DNA from: a virus
IMG/VR virus record: IMGVR_UViG_3300046692_000200
Coordinates: 1-58,691 of that record
Length of the DNA: 58,691 bases
Strand: one strand, 5' to 3'
Every line of letters starts with the position of its first letter. Position 1 is the stretch's first letter. A program made the translations under genes and the position numbers. Positions 7,454 to 14,843 of this stretch are shown one piece after another. The notes below the pieces were generated by a model. The model ran no database searches. It was not told the DNA's origin and saw only the letters and a list, made by a program, of their open reading frames with translations.

Positions 7454-7803
7454 AACGCGACATCACCCGTCACATCGAAGTGGTCAAGGCGTACTGCGCC
7501 AGTCACCTGGGCATCAAGCTGGAAGAGTTCTGGCTCAGCCAGTGGGATACCGACTGCCTGCTCGAGCAGCTCAAGAACGTGCCGATGTTCAAGAGCGAGC
7601 TGCTGACCGGCAACACCGACTTGATCCTCGACGGCGTGGTCATCAAGACCCTGGGCAAGCACAACCGCAAGTGCCAACACCTGACCAAGTCGCACTTCCA
7701 GGATGTCGGCGAGATCTACTGCCACGACTGCCGTACCATCATCGGCGAACCAACACCAACAGCCACCCACCGACGAAGCAGCAACATAGGAATGAGTTCA
7801 TGA
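7450..7803 (+). CDS. Hypothetical protein with C/H-rich C-terminus
   Basis: 117 residues from a GTG that overlaps the preceding TGA. The C-terminal half contains C-x-H (KCQH) and HDC (CHDC) groups at about residues 75 and 93, spaced like a short zinc-binding unit. The N-terminal half is helical. Family not recognised. Confidence 0.75.
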   Translation: MKRDITRHIEVVKAYCASHLGIKLEEFWLSQWDTDCLLEQLKNVPMFKSELLTGNTDLILDGVVIKTLGKHNRKCQHLTKSHFQDVGEIYCHDCRTIIGEPTPTATHRRSSNIGMSS

Positions 7804-8288
7804 GTGAGCAACAAGCTGTATTGGCCAAGGAAGTCCTGGTCGCAGAACCCGGCTACGAGCGCATGGTCGCCGTGTTTCGGGATGCCCACAATCAAGCCGC
7901 CCATGGCAAGGGCAAGGAGCGCCACGCCAACGACCTGCCGTTCGAGGCCCAGCGCATGCTCAGCATCTGCAGACTGCAGGGCTCGCCCGACGGCATGGCG
8001 TACCAGGTGATCAAGAAGGTGACCGAGGGCCTGGCCATGCCCGAGCATCACCGCAAGGTCGCCGAGCTGTATGGCGCGATCAACTATCTGGCGGGTATCG
8101 TGATCTTCCTCGAGGACCTGCAGGGTGAACCGGGGCCGCCCCCAACGCCAGACGAGCTGGCCACGGCTGAAATGCTGCGCCGAGCCCGCGAAACCGCGTC
8201 GACGAGCTGCGAAACCTGCAACGGCGACGGCGTGGTGCCAATGAACGGCGGCCAAGCATTCGCCCCTTGCGCTGACTGCCGCCCATGA
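7800..8288 (+). CDS. Hypothetical protein with DnaJ-type half zinc finger
   Basis: 162 residues, AGGAA upstream of the ATG at 7800. An N-terminal helical region (residues 1-110) is followed by a proline-rich linker (EPGPPPTPDE) and a C-terminal CETCNGDGVVP...CADC unit. C-x-x-C-x-G-x-G followed by C-x-x-C resembles half of a DnaJ cysteine-rich repeat and should hold one zinc. Similar tails occur on many phage small proteins. Overlaps the next gene by ATGA. Confidence 0.8.
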   Translation: MSEQQAVLAKEVLVAEPGYERMVAVFRDAHNQAAHGKGKERHANDLPFEAQRMLSICRLQGSPDGMAYQVIKKVTEGLAMPEHHRKVAELYGAINYLAGIVIFLEDLQGEPGPPPTPDELATAEMLRRARETASTSCETCNGDGVVPMNGGQAFAPCADCRP

Positions 8289-8521
8289 ACTGCGCCTACC
8301 GTGAACTGGAACCGGGCGAACCGCTCGAGGCTGGCGACTGGTGGGCCTTCAAACCGACCGGCCTGGATGACCGCATGACGTTCTCGGCGCCGAACTGGTT
8401 TGACCATGACGAGCTGGGCAAGTGCTTCCGCATCACGCGCAAGGACGCCGAGTGGCTCAACGGTCTGGACCGCAAGGATGACGACAGCGCCAAGTTCCGC
8501 GAAGTATTCGAAGACTTTTAA
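8285..8521 (+). CDS. Small acidic hypothetical protein, -FEDF tail
   Basis: 78 residues, acidic, two Trp-rich segments (DWWAFK; APNWFDHDE). Ends REVFEDF; the next gene starts 81 nt later behind its own promoter, so this acidic end is not needed as a ribosome-binding site. Last gene of the PL2 operon. Function unknown. Confidence 0.85.
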   Translation: MNCAYRELEPGEPLEAGDWWAFKPTGLDDRMTFSAPNWFDHDELGKCFRITRKDAEWLNGLDRKDDDSAKFREVFEDF

Positions 8522-8531
8522 GCGTTTAGTA

Positions 8532-8560
8532 TTGACACCCACCTCGGGTTTATCTAAAGT
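8532..8560 (+). promoter_or_regulatory. Early promoter PL3
   Basis: -35 TTGACA (8532-8537), 17-bp spacer containing CGGGTTTA, -10 TAAAGT (8555-8560). It shares the block layout of PL2 and precedes the cupin-like gene at 8603. No clear terminator separates it from the upstream gene. Confidence 0.75.
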
Positions 8561-8602
8561 GCGGCCTACACCACACAACGATAAACCCGAGGATCGCCAA
8601 CC

Positions 8603-9805
8603 ATGACCATCTGGAATCTGATTGCCCGCACCGCCGCCCGCCCGGCAGTCGCAAACTGGCTCATCCGCCGCGCAATCAAGACCCCCTTCTCGCATCTCCC
8701 GTCCAACGATGACCCGAGCTACATGGCTCGCTACTGGCTCTTCAACCCGTACCCGGAAAGCTCGAGCGATCGCAAGCGCTGGCAGTTCCCGTGGTCGATC
8801 CGCATCCATCACATCAAGCGTGAAGACCACGACCGTGCGCTGCACGATCACCCGTGGAACGCCCGCACGATAATCCTGAAAGGCTGGTACACCGAGAAGC
8901 GCCGGTTGGAGCTGACCGACCCGATGCTGACCCACGCGCTTGCCGACCTGGCCAAGATCATGCCGGTGACCAACGCCGAAGCGACCCAGCACTTCCTTCG
9001 CCAACCCGGCGACACCGCGAAGCTGGCCTACAACGAGTACCACACGATCACCAGCGTGAGCGACGACGGCGTGTGGACCTTGTTCATCAGCGGCCCATGG
9101 CGTGGCGTGTGGGGCTTTCTCGTCGACGGCGTGAAGATCCCATGGAAAACCTACCTCGGTGTTGACGCGCCGGCCCCGATCGAGGGCTCAGCTCTCGAAG
9201 TCGGCACCGCGGTTCATCAGGCGATCGCGACCGGTGTGGGCCGCCCAAGTCTGACCCCTGAGCAAGAGCATTTGCTGGGCTTGTGGCAGCAGCGCTTGGA
9301 CAACCACGGCCAAACCCTGACGGCCGAGCAGCACCAGACCCTGGCCCGGTGCGAACAACGATCGACCGATCAGTTGGTGATTCGGGACTTCGGATCTGAT
9401 CGCCGCAAGTCTGACCCGGTGGCCAAAGAGTTCGCCAACATGTATGTCGAGGTGGTCAACGAGCGGGGCCGCGTGATCGAGCATCACAACGTCGTGCCGA
9501 TCGGCAAAATGGGGACGCCTGACACACTGCGACCGTCGAACCTGCCGATGTGGGACTCGTGCACGGGCCAAGCCGCCGATGCGGAAGAGGACGCCAACCA
9601 TCAATTGGTAGCCTATGCCGGGGCGATCGCTAGCCTCAAGCCGGCCAAGCAGCGCCCATGCCACCCGCTGACCAACATCGCCAAGTGGCAGCATGGCTGC
9701 TCGTGCGCCCCAACGAACAACCCGGTCGAGTGCAGCGACTGCACCCTGGGCCTGATCGCCAGCATCGAGGCGTGGTTTAAGTGGCAGCAAGGCGGTGCGC
9801 AATGA
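8603..9805 (+). CDS. Cupin-like protein with C-terminal cysteine cluster
   Basis: 400 residues. Residues ~60-195 read like a cupin barrel: IHHIKREDHDRALHDHPW (metal-binding His/Asp cluster), ILKGWYTE, HFLRQPGDTAKL, then a second motif with H-T-I and TLFISGPWRG-WGF. The C-terminal ~200 residues are helical and end with CSC...CSDC, a probable zinc site. The substrate cannot be told from sequence; members may be sugar-nucleotide epimerase-like or oxygenase-like. First gene of the PL3 operon, with weak SD GAGGAT. Confidence 0.65.
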   Translation: MTIWNLIARTAARPAVANWLIRRAIKTPFSHLPSNDDPSYMARYWLFNPYPESSSDRKRWQFPWSIRIHHIKREDHDRALHDHPWNARTIILKGWYTEKRRLELTDPMLTHALADLAKIMPVTNAEATQHFLRQPGDTAKLAYNEYHTITSVSDDGVWTLFISGPWRGVWGFLVDGVKIPWKTYLGVDAPAPIEGSALEVGTAVHQAIATGVGRPSLTPEQEHLLGLWQQRLDNHGQTLTAEQHQTLARCEQRSTDQLVIRDFGSDRRKSDPVAKEFANMYVEVVNERGRVIEHHNVVPIGKMGTPDTLRPSNLPMWDSCTGQAADAEEDANHQLVAYAGAIASLKPAKQRPCHPLTNIAKWQHGCSCAPTNNPVECSDCTLGLIASIEAWFKWQQGGAQ

Positions 9806-10155
9806 GGCGCCTGCCGATATTCGAGCGCAGGGCCGGCCCGAAGAAAACGTTCATGGTTGGCGGCGATGCCGAAGACCAGCACAACACCATTTGCGAGAAC
9901 GTGCGCGAGCAGGTGATATGGGCGGCCAGTGACGACCCATGGGTTGAGCCGGGCACCCGGCCGCCGACTGCAGTGCTGTACCTGCAGAACGAGGAACTGG
10001 TCGAGGCTGAGCGGCAACGCTACCTTGATTTCTATGACCTACAGGGCGAGCTGGCCAAAATCGACGCCGATGGCCACTTCGTAAACATGACCGTGCGGGT
10101 GCGCTGGGAAGGCTGGCTCGGTGCACGGTTGGGCTTTAAAAGGGATGACTACTGA
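9802..10155 (+). CDS. Hypothetical protein, -KRDDY end
   Basis: 117 residues from the ATG at 9802, which overlaps the upstream TGA; a GTG at 9781 would lie in the preceding gene. The protein has a basic N-terminus and a central ALYLQNEELVEAERQ-type helix. It ends GFKRDDY, an acidic-aromatic end loosely like the -DF/-DL tails. Family not recognised. Confidence 0.75.
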   Translation: MRRLPIFERRAGPKKTFMVGGDAEDQHNTICENVREQVIWAASDDPWVEPGTRPPTAVLYLQNEELVEAERQRYLDFYDLQGELAKIDADGHFVNMTVRVRWEGWLGARLGFKRDDY

Positions 10156-10544
10156 TGAGCAATGACAAGATCGAGCATTACCTGCAGGCGCCGTTGCCGG
10201 ATGGGCCGCGAGCCGAAGGCAACGGGATTCACACCTATCTCGTTCACCAGTTGGCCCTGGGTGACGTTGGGAAGGACTACAGCGAAGACGAGTGCTTCGT
10301 TGCTGACGCGGTCCACCAGTTCGGCTTCGAAACGCTTGACGACGACGCCACGGTCTATGGCTGCACGCTCGGTCAGTTGGTCGAGCTGATGCGGGCATAC
10401 GGGGTGACGATCGCCAAGCCCGGGGAGCCACGGCTTTGCCAGCACGGCGTTGAGATCATCCAGGGTAAACGGTGCGACGAGTGCCAAGAAGAGTATCGCC
10501 AGATGCGCAGTGACGATCAGCGCGGCTATGAGAATCGAGGTTGA
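10155..10544 (+). CDS. Hypothetical protein with C-terminal zinc motif
   Basis: 129 residues. The C-terminus contains CQHGVEIIQGKRCDEC, a C-x-H...C-x-x-C unit common in small phage proteins and probably zinc-binding. The first 90 residues are acidic and without recognised fold. Coupled to the preceding gene by TGATG. Confidence 0.8.
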   Translation: MSNDKIEHYLQAPLPDGPRAEGNGIHTYLVHQLALGDVGKDYSEDECFVADAVHQFGFETLDDDATVYGCTLGQLVELMRAYGVTIAKPGEPRLCQHGVEIIQGKRCDECQEEYRQMRSDDQRGYENRG

Positions 10545-10546
10545 GC

Positions 10547-10681
10547 ATGAGCAAGGAAAGCCGGCCGGGCGTTGAGGCCGTATGCACGGAACTGCGCCGC
10601 AAATACCCGCTGTGGTCTGACAAGAAGATCATGGCCGAAGCACAAGTCATCCACAAAAAGCGTTCACAAGGACAGAAGTAA
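10547..10681 (+). CDS. 44-residue basic protein
   Basis: Too short for most gene callers but flanked by tight junctions: it starts 2 nt after the preceding stop and its TAA overlaps the next ATG at 10681. Sequence is basic at the C-terminus (IHKKRSQGQK) and includes LRRKYPLWSDKKIMAEA, a likely helix pair. Probably real because it fills the only gap in a cistron chain. Confidence 0.6.
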   Translation: MSKESRPGVEAVCTELRRKYPLWSDKKIMAEAQVIHKKRSQGQK

Positions 10682-10863
10682 TGAGCAAAACAGTAATCCT
10701 TCGAGGCACCGCGACCGTGTCGTTCGTGAAGATCATCCGCGAGGTGGAAGAGGACGAAGCCGAAACCCTGCAGACCGATGCTGACCTGCAGGAAGGGCAG
10801 ATTTTCTTCGAGGATTGCCAGGAGCTGATCGGCATCGAACGCATCGAGGTCGAAGTGCGATGA
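10681..10863 (+). CDS. Small acidic beta/alpha protein
   Basis: 60 residues: a strand (TVILRGTATVSFVKII) followed by a very acidic helix (REVEEDEAETLQTDAD) and a final IERIEVEVR strand. No family recognised. Overlaps next gene by ATGA. The net negative charge is noteworthy for an early protein (DNA mimicry is conceivable but nothing specific supports it). Confidence 0.7.
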   Translation: MSKTVILRGTATVSFVKIIREVEEDEAETLQTDADLQEGQIFFEDCQELIGIERIEVEVR

Positions 10864-11219
10864 ATGGGCCTGATAAACACCACATGATTGTTCTCGAAGC
10901 GGACGACGGCGGACACGTCATGTGTTCCGGCTGCCGGGCTCAGGGTGAAGGTTTCAAGTATCGCCCACCGGGTGAGTGCCCGAAGCCGTGGCTTGACCGG
11001 GAACAACTGCAGCAGCGCAATACCGATCTGGCTGAGCTGCTGCGCAAGTTCTTTTCCTTTGTCCAAGAGGCGCCTGTCGGTAGCGGGGTTTGCTGCTGTG
11101 GCGGTGATATGTCGATTGAGCATCACGGCGACCATACGCCGGTCGATCAGTGGGATCACAGCGTGTCGTGTTGGGGCCGTGAGATCGAGGCGGCACTCAC
11201 GCAGGGGGTCGAACCATGA
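10860..11219 (+). CDS. Cysteine-rich hypothetical protein
   Basis: 119 residues from the overlapping ATG at 10860. Contains CSGC near residue 24, then CPKPW and a CCCGG cluster near residue 80, and SCWGRE near the C-terminus: probably one or two metal sites. A central helix (LAELLRKFFSF) separates them. Function unknown. Confidence 0.75.
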   Translation: MNGPDKHHMIVLEADDGGHVMCSGCRAQGEGFKYRPPGECPKPWLDREQLQQRNTDLAELLRKFFSFVQEAPVGSGVCCCGGDMSIEHHGDHTPVDQWDHSVSCWGREIEAALTQGVEP

Positions 11220-11677
11220 CCAAGTCCCGACTCTCAACGTGCAAGGCCCGGCAGTACAGCGATCAGATGTCGTGCGCGTGCGGCCTGGGCTGGGACATCG
11301 GCGATCCCGATCCACCGGAATGCCGCAACATCGTCGTGGCGAACCAGGAGCTGAAAGCGATGCGATCGACCCTGGCCGAACCCAAGACGTGGGCGCTGAA
11401 AAAGAAGGGGCTGCTGATCCTGCAGGAGATGCCGTTGCGCAGCCTGCCGACGCACAGTGTCCCCGAGGGGCTGTATCAGGTGGTCTGGCCAAGCATGCCC
11501 GAGGCGTGTTTCGTGGCGGTCGACATCCCCGACGGCCACATGGCCACGATCCAAGGTCGGGACTATCGGTTTTTTGACGTCAAGGGTCACACCTACCTCG
11601 ACGTGAAGCGCCGGGAGTGCCACACGGATCAGCGCTTTACCTATCGCTACCACGGCGGGGAATGGGCTCACGAATGA
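11216..11677 (+). CDS. Hypothetical protein, N-terminal cysteine motif
   Basis: 153 residues. N-terminal C-(x)n-CAC...C spacing (CKARQYSDQMSCACG, then PECRN) suggests a small zinc unit. The remainder looks beta-rich with several aromatic strands (YRFFDVKG; FTYRYHGG). Starts by ATGA overlap. Family not recognised. Confidence 0.75.
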   Translation: MTKSRLSTCKARQYSDQMSCACGLGWDIGDPDPPECRNIVVANQELKAMRSTLAEPKTWALKKKGLLILQEMPLRSLPTHSVPEGLYQVVWPSMPEACFVAVDIPDGHMATIQGRDYRFFDVKGHTYLDVKRRECHTDQRFTYRYHGGEWAHE

Positions 11678-12057
11678 CCATCCCGCGAATCGACATCAAC
11701 GAAGAGATCGACAAAATGTTAAAGGGTGAAAAGGGTACGACCGTCGCGGCATGTGCTGCGCAGGCCGCCGCCATCCGCTATCTGGTGCTGCGCAAGAACG
11801 CCATCCTATTGCCGGCCGCGCACGAGGTCGCCCATCGCGAGCGCGTCATGGTCCCGGCCGACCGCTATGACGACCTGGTCCTGCAGCTAGAGCGCACCAG
11901 TGAGTCGTTGTTCCAGACCAGCAACACGGCCGAGCAGATGTGCCTCGAGCGCAATGCCGCGCAGGAGCAATGCCGGGAACTGGCTCAGCGGGTCAACGAG
12001 CAGGCGCAGACGATCGAGAACCTCGAGCGGCAACTGCACGATCGGAGTCGGCCGTGA
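11674..12057 (+). CDS. Coiled-coil hypothetical protein
   Basis: 127 residues, start overlapping the preceding stop. Residues ~65-125 form a long predicted coiled coil (LVLQLERTSESL; QRVNEQAQTIENLERQ). The N-terminal part is short helices. Its stop overlaps the GTG of the next gene. Function unknown. Confidence 0.75.
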   Translation: MTIPRIDINEEIDKMLKGEKGTTVAACAAQAAAIRYLVLRKNAILLPAAHEVAHRERVMVPADRYDDLVLQLERTSESLFQTSNTAEQMCLERNAAQEQCRELAQRVNEQAQTIENLERQLHDRSRP

Positions 12058-12467
12058 AGAAGAAGCCGAAAGCCGCCGCGCTGGTCGATGACCTGACCTT
12101 GTTCACGGCACTGGCACTGGCGGCCACGATCCATAACCACCCTGGCGTTATCCAAGAGATTGCGCGCAGCTTCGAGCATCGGGTTAGCCGGGCGCGCCGT
12201 AGCACGGTGATCGCCATCCGCAAATCCAAAGACCCGAAAGCTCTAATCCAGAAAGCCATGCTGGTGTACGAAACCCCTGTTGAGGATCTACCGAATGTCG
12301 AACCAACCACGCCGCAACCCGATGCCGCTGGCCAACATGAAGAGCCACTGGATCAAGGTGGGTGCGGATCTGCTGCAGAACCTGCACCGGCGCCTGAAAG
12401 AAGAACACCCAAGCGTGACCCTCGCACTGGCCGGTGGGTGCGTGCGGGATCAGTTGAACGGCCTTGA
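12054..12467 (+). CDS. Hypothetical protein overprinting the nucleotidyltransferase start
   Basis: 137 residues from a GTG at 12054. An N-terminal helical domain (LFTALALAATIHN; RARRSTVIAIRKS) is followed by an Ala/Pro-rich linker and a basic RTPKRDPRTGRWVRAG end that looks like a genuine motif. The last 173 nt overlap, in another frame, the start of the nucleotidyltransferase gene. The overlap is far longer than the usual 1-4 nt here. Either two proteins are truly encoded or the C-terminus of one is wrong (a sequencing frameshift). Confidence 0.6.
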   Translation: MKKKPKAAALVDDLTLFTALALAATIHNHPGVIQEIARSFEHRVSRARRSTVIAIRKSKDPKALIQKAMLVYETPVEDLPNVEPTTPQPDAAGQHEEPLDQGGCGSAAEPAPAPERRTPKRDPRTGRWVRAGSVERP

Positions 12468-12963
12468 GCCGAAAGACATCGACCTGGTCGTGATCGGCGC
12501 CATCCCGTTCAACCCTGAAACGCAAGAGCAGGGCACCGAGGGGGTGCTGTATGACCTGATCACATACTACGGTTACGAGCAGATCGAGCATTTCAACCGC
12601 GACATGGCCGACAGCTACGCCACGCGGTTTCCCGGGGATGAGGATCGCTTCGACGCCATCGTCAAGTATCGGCCGCGCTATCTAATAGCCGACGATGCGC
12701 CGGGTGAGGGTTTGCCGCTCGACGTGCTGTTCTATAACGATCGCTACAAGACCGTGGCCGATATTGCGGCATCGCACGACCACTCGATCAACCAGTTCGC
12801 CGCCTGGATCGACGACGCGGGTGAACTGCAGTGGAAATATTTCGGCGACGTGGACGGCTGGGGCTTCTGCATGCAGATCCGCAACGGCGTGACCGAAGAG
12901 CGCAGGGTGCGCGTCGGCGAGATCTGTGACGCGATCGGCTGGGCCTACGCGGGGGACTTGTGA
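12295..12963 (+). CDS. Stand-alone nucleotidyltransferase (poly(A)/CCA head-domain type)
   Basis: 222 residues. LAGGCVRDQLNGLEPKDIDL near residue 50 is the G-G-x-V-R-D-x-L-x-G...D-x-D signature of the CCA-adding/poly(A) polymerase head domain: glycines hold the nucleotide and the two Asp bind metal. Bacterial family members are ~400 residues with a tRNA-binding C-terminus; that part is absent. GAGGAT precedes the ATG at 12295; ATGs at 12322 and 12337 are alternatives. Ends AYAGDL. Substrate unknown; RNA, small-molecule or protein nucleotidylation are all possible. Confidence 0.8.
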   Translation: MSNQPRRNPMPLANMKSHWIKVGADLLQNLHRRLKEEHPSVTLALAGGCVRDQLNGLEPKDIDLVVIGAIPFNPETQEQGTEGVLYDLITYYGYEQIEHFNRDMADSYATRFPGDEDRFDAIVKYRPRYLIADDAPGEGLPLDVLFYNDRYKTVADIAASHDHSINQFAAWIDDAGELQWKYFGDVDGWGFCMQIRNGVTEERRVRVGEICDAIGWAYAGDL

Positions 12964-13328
12964 TGGTAACGATCGGTGAACCGCCATACCTCGAGTGCAG
13001 CAGCCGGGGTGACAAGCGATTCAGCGCGTTTTGCGCAATGATCGGCAACGAGAGTATCGAGGCTCGCTATCAAGGGGCCAAGGTGCTGTCGGATGGCCGA
13101 ACCAACCTACACTGGCGACTAGCCAAGGGTATGCCCGCGGTTAACGGCGAGGCGGTGGCGCTGCTGTACAAACACTTGTGGAAGATTTACCTGGATCTAA
13201 ACCCGATGCTTTGGCTCGAGCTGCATGCCGCCACCGGGCTGTCGGATATGTTTGGCAAGAAGGGGCATGTCTGCCAGGCGGTAACGCTTTGGGAACTACG
13301 AAACGAATCATTGAAGGATGAGCTGTGA
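12963..13328 (+). CDS. Conserved phage-type hypothetical protein
   Basis: About 121 residues; the ATG at 12963 overlaps the upstream TGA (a GTG at 12960 is also possible). Segments RFSAFCAMIG, YQGAKV, the AVALLYKHLW helix and GLSDMFGKKGHVCQA recall, from memory, a widespread small phage family of unknown function; I cannot confirm it without a search. Mixed alpha/beta, no catalytic motif I can name. Confidence 0.75.
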   Translation: MVTIGEPPYLECSSRGDKRFSAFCAMIGNESIEARYQGAKVLSDGRTNLHWRLAKGMPAVNGEAVALLYKHLWKIYLDLNPMLWLELHAATGLSDMFGKKGHVCQAVTLWELRNESLKDEL

Positions 13329-13540
13329 TGACCCGCGCCGAGAAAAAGGAGCTGCGCCAACTGGCCCGGCAAGCTGCAGCGAAAGAGATGGCCAAGTTCT
13401 CGAGGAAGCCTGAAACGCTGTTCCCCGACGCCACGCCAGAAGAACTGGTGATCATCGGGCGGGAGCTCAGCGCGGTGGGGGATCGGATCGACTGGGGCCA
13501 GTGGGCCGCGAAGGGCGAGGCTGCAGAACCGGAAACATAA
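13328..13540 (+). CDS. Small helical hypothetical protein
   Basis: 70 residues from the ATG at 13328 (TGATG with the preceding gene). A strongly charged helix (AEKKELRQLARQAAAKEMAK) leads into an acidic C-terminal half ending AEPET. Last protein gene before the ~530-nt structured block. Function unknown. Confidence 0.75.
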   Translation: MTRAEKKELRQLARQAAAKEMAKFSRKPETLFPDATPEELVIIGRELSAVGDRIDWGQWAAKGEAAEPET

Positions 13541-13544
13541 GCTA

Positions 13545-14075
13545 TCGTAAACGGTGCCGGCCCAAGCAAGCGCCGGCCCAAACAATTAAGCCCCACCGAA
13601 GTGAGGCTTAACGGACTGGCGGATGTTGCAAGCATCTCCAGCCAAGGTCCTCGGGAAATCTGGTTTAGCGGCCGGGTTCGAGGTCCTGGGATTAGCTTGG
13701 CCCGAAAATGGCCAGATGTCAAAGTCCCGTGGCCCATCCCGAGTAATCCTTCTTCCCGGCACTTGGAATCATGATGCTGTGGGTCCGGGAACGTATAGCC
13801 GCCTATCACGGGGATCTTCTCAGGGCGGCCGGTATGGCCAGTAGGCGCGAACCCGAAAGGGTCGAGAAGGCAATGACAGGGCGGTGCTATCTAAGCCAGC
13901 CAAGGGCGCCGTCACTGCCTCAAAACCCGCCACTGACGGACGCCGAGAAGGGCCGGGGACGCGGCGACACCAACCCCCGAAAGTTCGTGATGCCTGCTGG
14001 TAGTGATGCGGGAGAAATCCGTAACATGAGGCAAGAAATCATCTTAAATGCCCGTCATTTTTGAGGCATTTTTGA
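13545..14075 (+). ncRNA. Candidate large structured non-coding RNA
   Basis: A ~530-nt gap in an otherwise gapless cistron chain. Visible helices include 13586-13592/13605-13611 (TTAAGCC arms), 13616-13625/13633-13641, 13658-13663/13712-13717, 13689-13694/13744-13749, 13753-13759/13785-13791 (TTCCCGG arms), a closing helix 13816-13821/13864-13869 enclosing two hairpins, one being ACCC-GAAA-GGGT (GNRA tetraloop, 13851-13862), and 13869-13877/13911-13919. It ends in a terminator-like hairpin at 14046-14074. The open frames inside look unlike phage proteins. Size and phage context recall large ornate RNAs such as GOLLD and ROOL, but I see no sequence match. Confidence 0.6.
14046..14074 (+). terminator. 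Terminator at end of RNA candidate
   Basis: A perfect 7-bp stem AAATGCC (14046-14052) with GGCATTT (14065-14071), continuing into TTTTT. It closes the structured block and probably ends the left early transcript; one small gene lies beyond it. Confidence 0.7.
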
Positions 14076-14160
14076 GGGGCTGGCCTGCCAGTGATCTTTA
14101 GCACGGCGGCGCCCAAAAGAAACAAATTCAAGCAATCCAAGACCATGGGGAGTGATCGTG

Positions 14161-14367
14161 ATGCGCAATGAGAAGATTGAGTTGGACAAGAGGGAGTTGC
14201 GGTTGATCAACAACCTGCTTGATTCGTCAGCCCCGAATGTGACTGAGCGGTTCAACGCGCTTTGTCGCCAGATCCTGACCAGGAAGGGAGTGGGGGACCC
14301 GAAGCCCCCGTTTGAAGTGCTGATAACTGCAGGTGGCCACACCACCAAGCTCATCTATTCGGTGTGA
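14161..14367 (+). CDS. Small hypothetical protein
   Basis: 68 residues from the ATG at 14161, with GGGGAG eight bases upstream; an in-frame GTG at 14152 is less likely. Helical N-terminal half (LDKRELRLINNLLD), then VLITAGGHTTKLIYSV. Converges on the lysis genes and overlaps them by 17 nt at its 3' end. Function unknown. Confidence 0.65.
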   Translation: MRNEKIELDKRELRLINNLLDSSAPNVTERFNALCRQILTRKGVGDPKPPFEVLITAGGHTTKLIYSV

Positions 14368-14626
14368 CCGCGAAGGGTGTCGACGATTCGTTCGCAGGTC
14401 CGTCCGGCGAGGAAGGCGCGGTCAGCGCTTTCAGCCATCCGCTTTGTTGTTTCTGCACATACTCCAAGCATGTCGGATAACACCATGGCGGCCTTGGTTG
14501 CTGCCTCGCCTCGCCGGGCAACGCCGGTATCGCAGGTGGCGGCACTGGCGTACACACCGGCCGCACGCTGCAGCCCACCAGTAACAGCGCTGGCCACGCC
14601 AGCAGCCTCGTCGATCTGTTGAACAT
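14351..14626 (-). CDS. Rz1: o-spanin lipoprotein (Rz1-like)
   Basis: 91 residues, encoded out of frame inside the i-spanin gene and ending just past it. An N-terminal hydrophobic segment (LLAWPALLLVGCS) ends in a lipobox, so Cys19 should be lipidated and anchored in the outer membrane. It is followed by a proline-rich region (CTPVPPPAIPALP). Nested Rz1 within Rz is the classic arrangement; together they fuse inner and outer membranes at the last step of lysis. Confidence 0.85.
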   Translation of the reverse strand: MFNRSTRLLAWPALLLVGCSVRPVCTPVPPPAIPALPGEARQQPRPPWCYPTCLEYVQKQQSGWLKALTAPSSPDGPANESSTPFAVTPNR

Positions 14627-14843
14627 CCTTGCGTGCCTCCTGGGCTATCTGGTTGGTGGTTGTCTGCAGTCGGCGCTCTTCGGCTCGGGCGTCATCCTGG
14701 GCAGCGATCACGGCCTTGTCGAAGGTGCCGCGCAGGGCAAGAAGATCCCGATCGGCTTGAACACCGCGCTGGTGCCAGGCGCCGATCGACCCAACCAACA
14801 CACCGATGGTCAGGGCGATCGCGAATCCACGGATGTCGATCAC
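14355..14843 (-). CDS. Rz: i-spanin (Rz-like, DUF2514 type)
   Basis: 162 residues. One N-terminal transmembrane segment (GFAIALTIGVLVGSIGAW) with the rest periplasmic: RDLLALRGTFDKAV and a long helical, Gln/Ala-rich segment as in DUF2514 spanins. Contains the nested Rz1 gene. It overlaps the endolysin stop by 4 nt, giving the order membrane proteins - endolysin - Rz/Rz1. Confidence 0.85.
   Translation of the reverse strand: MIDIRGFAIALTIGVLVGSIGAWHQRGVQADRDLLALRGTFDKAVIAAQDDARAEERRLQTTTNQIAQEARKDVQQIDEAAGVASAVTGGLQRAAGVYASAATCDTGVARRGEAATKAAMVLSDMLGVCAETTKRMAESADRAFLAGRTCERIVDTLRGHTE

Noticed and set aside
13141-13809. 222-residue minus-strand frame over the gene 12963 end, gene 13328 and the RNA block
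   Set aside because: It overlaps two plus-strand genes with tight couplings, lacks an SD and has an implausible composition.
13771-14064. 97-residue plus-strand frame inside the structured block
   Set aside because: Arg/Pro-rich, overlaps many perfect hairpins, no good SD; more likely an accidental frame in a GC-rich RNA.
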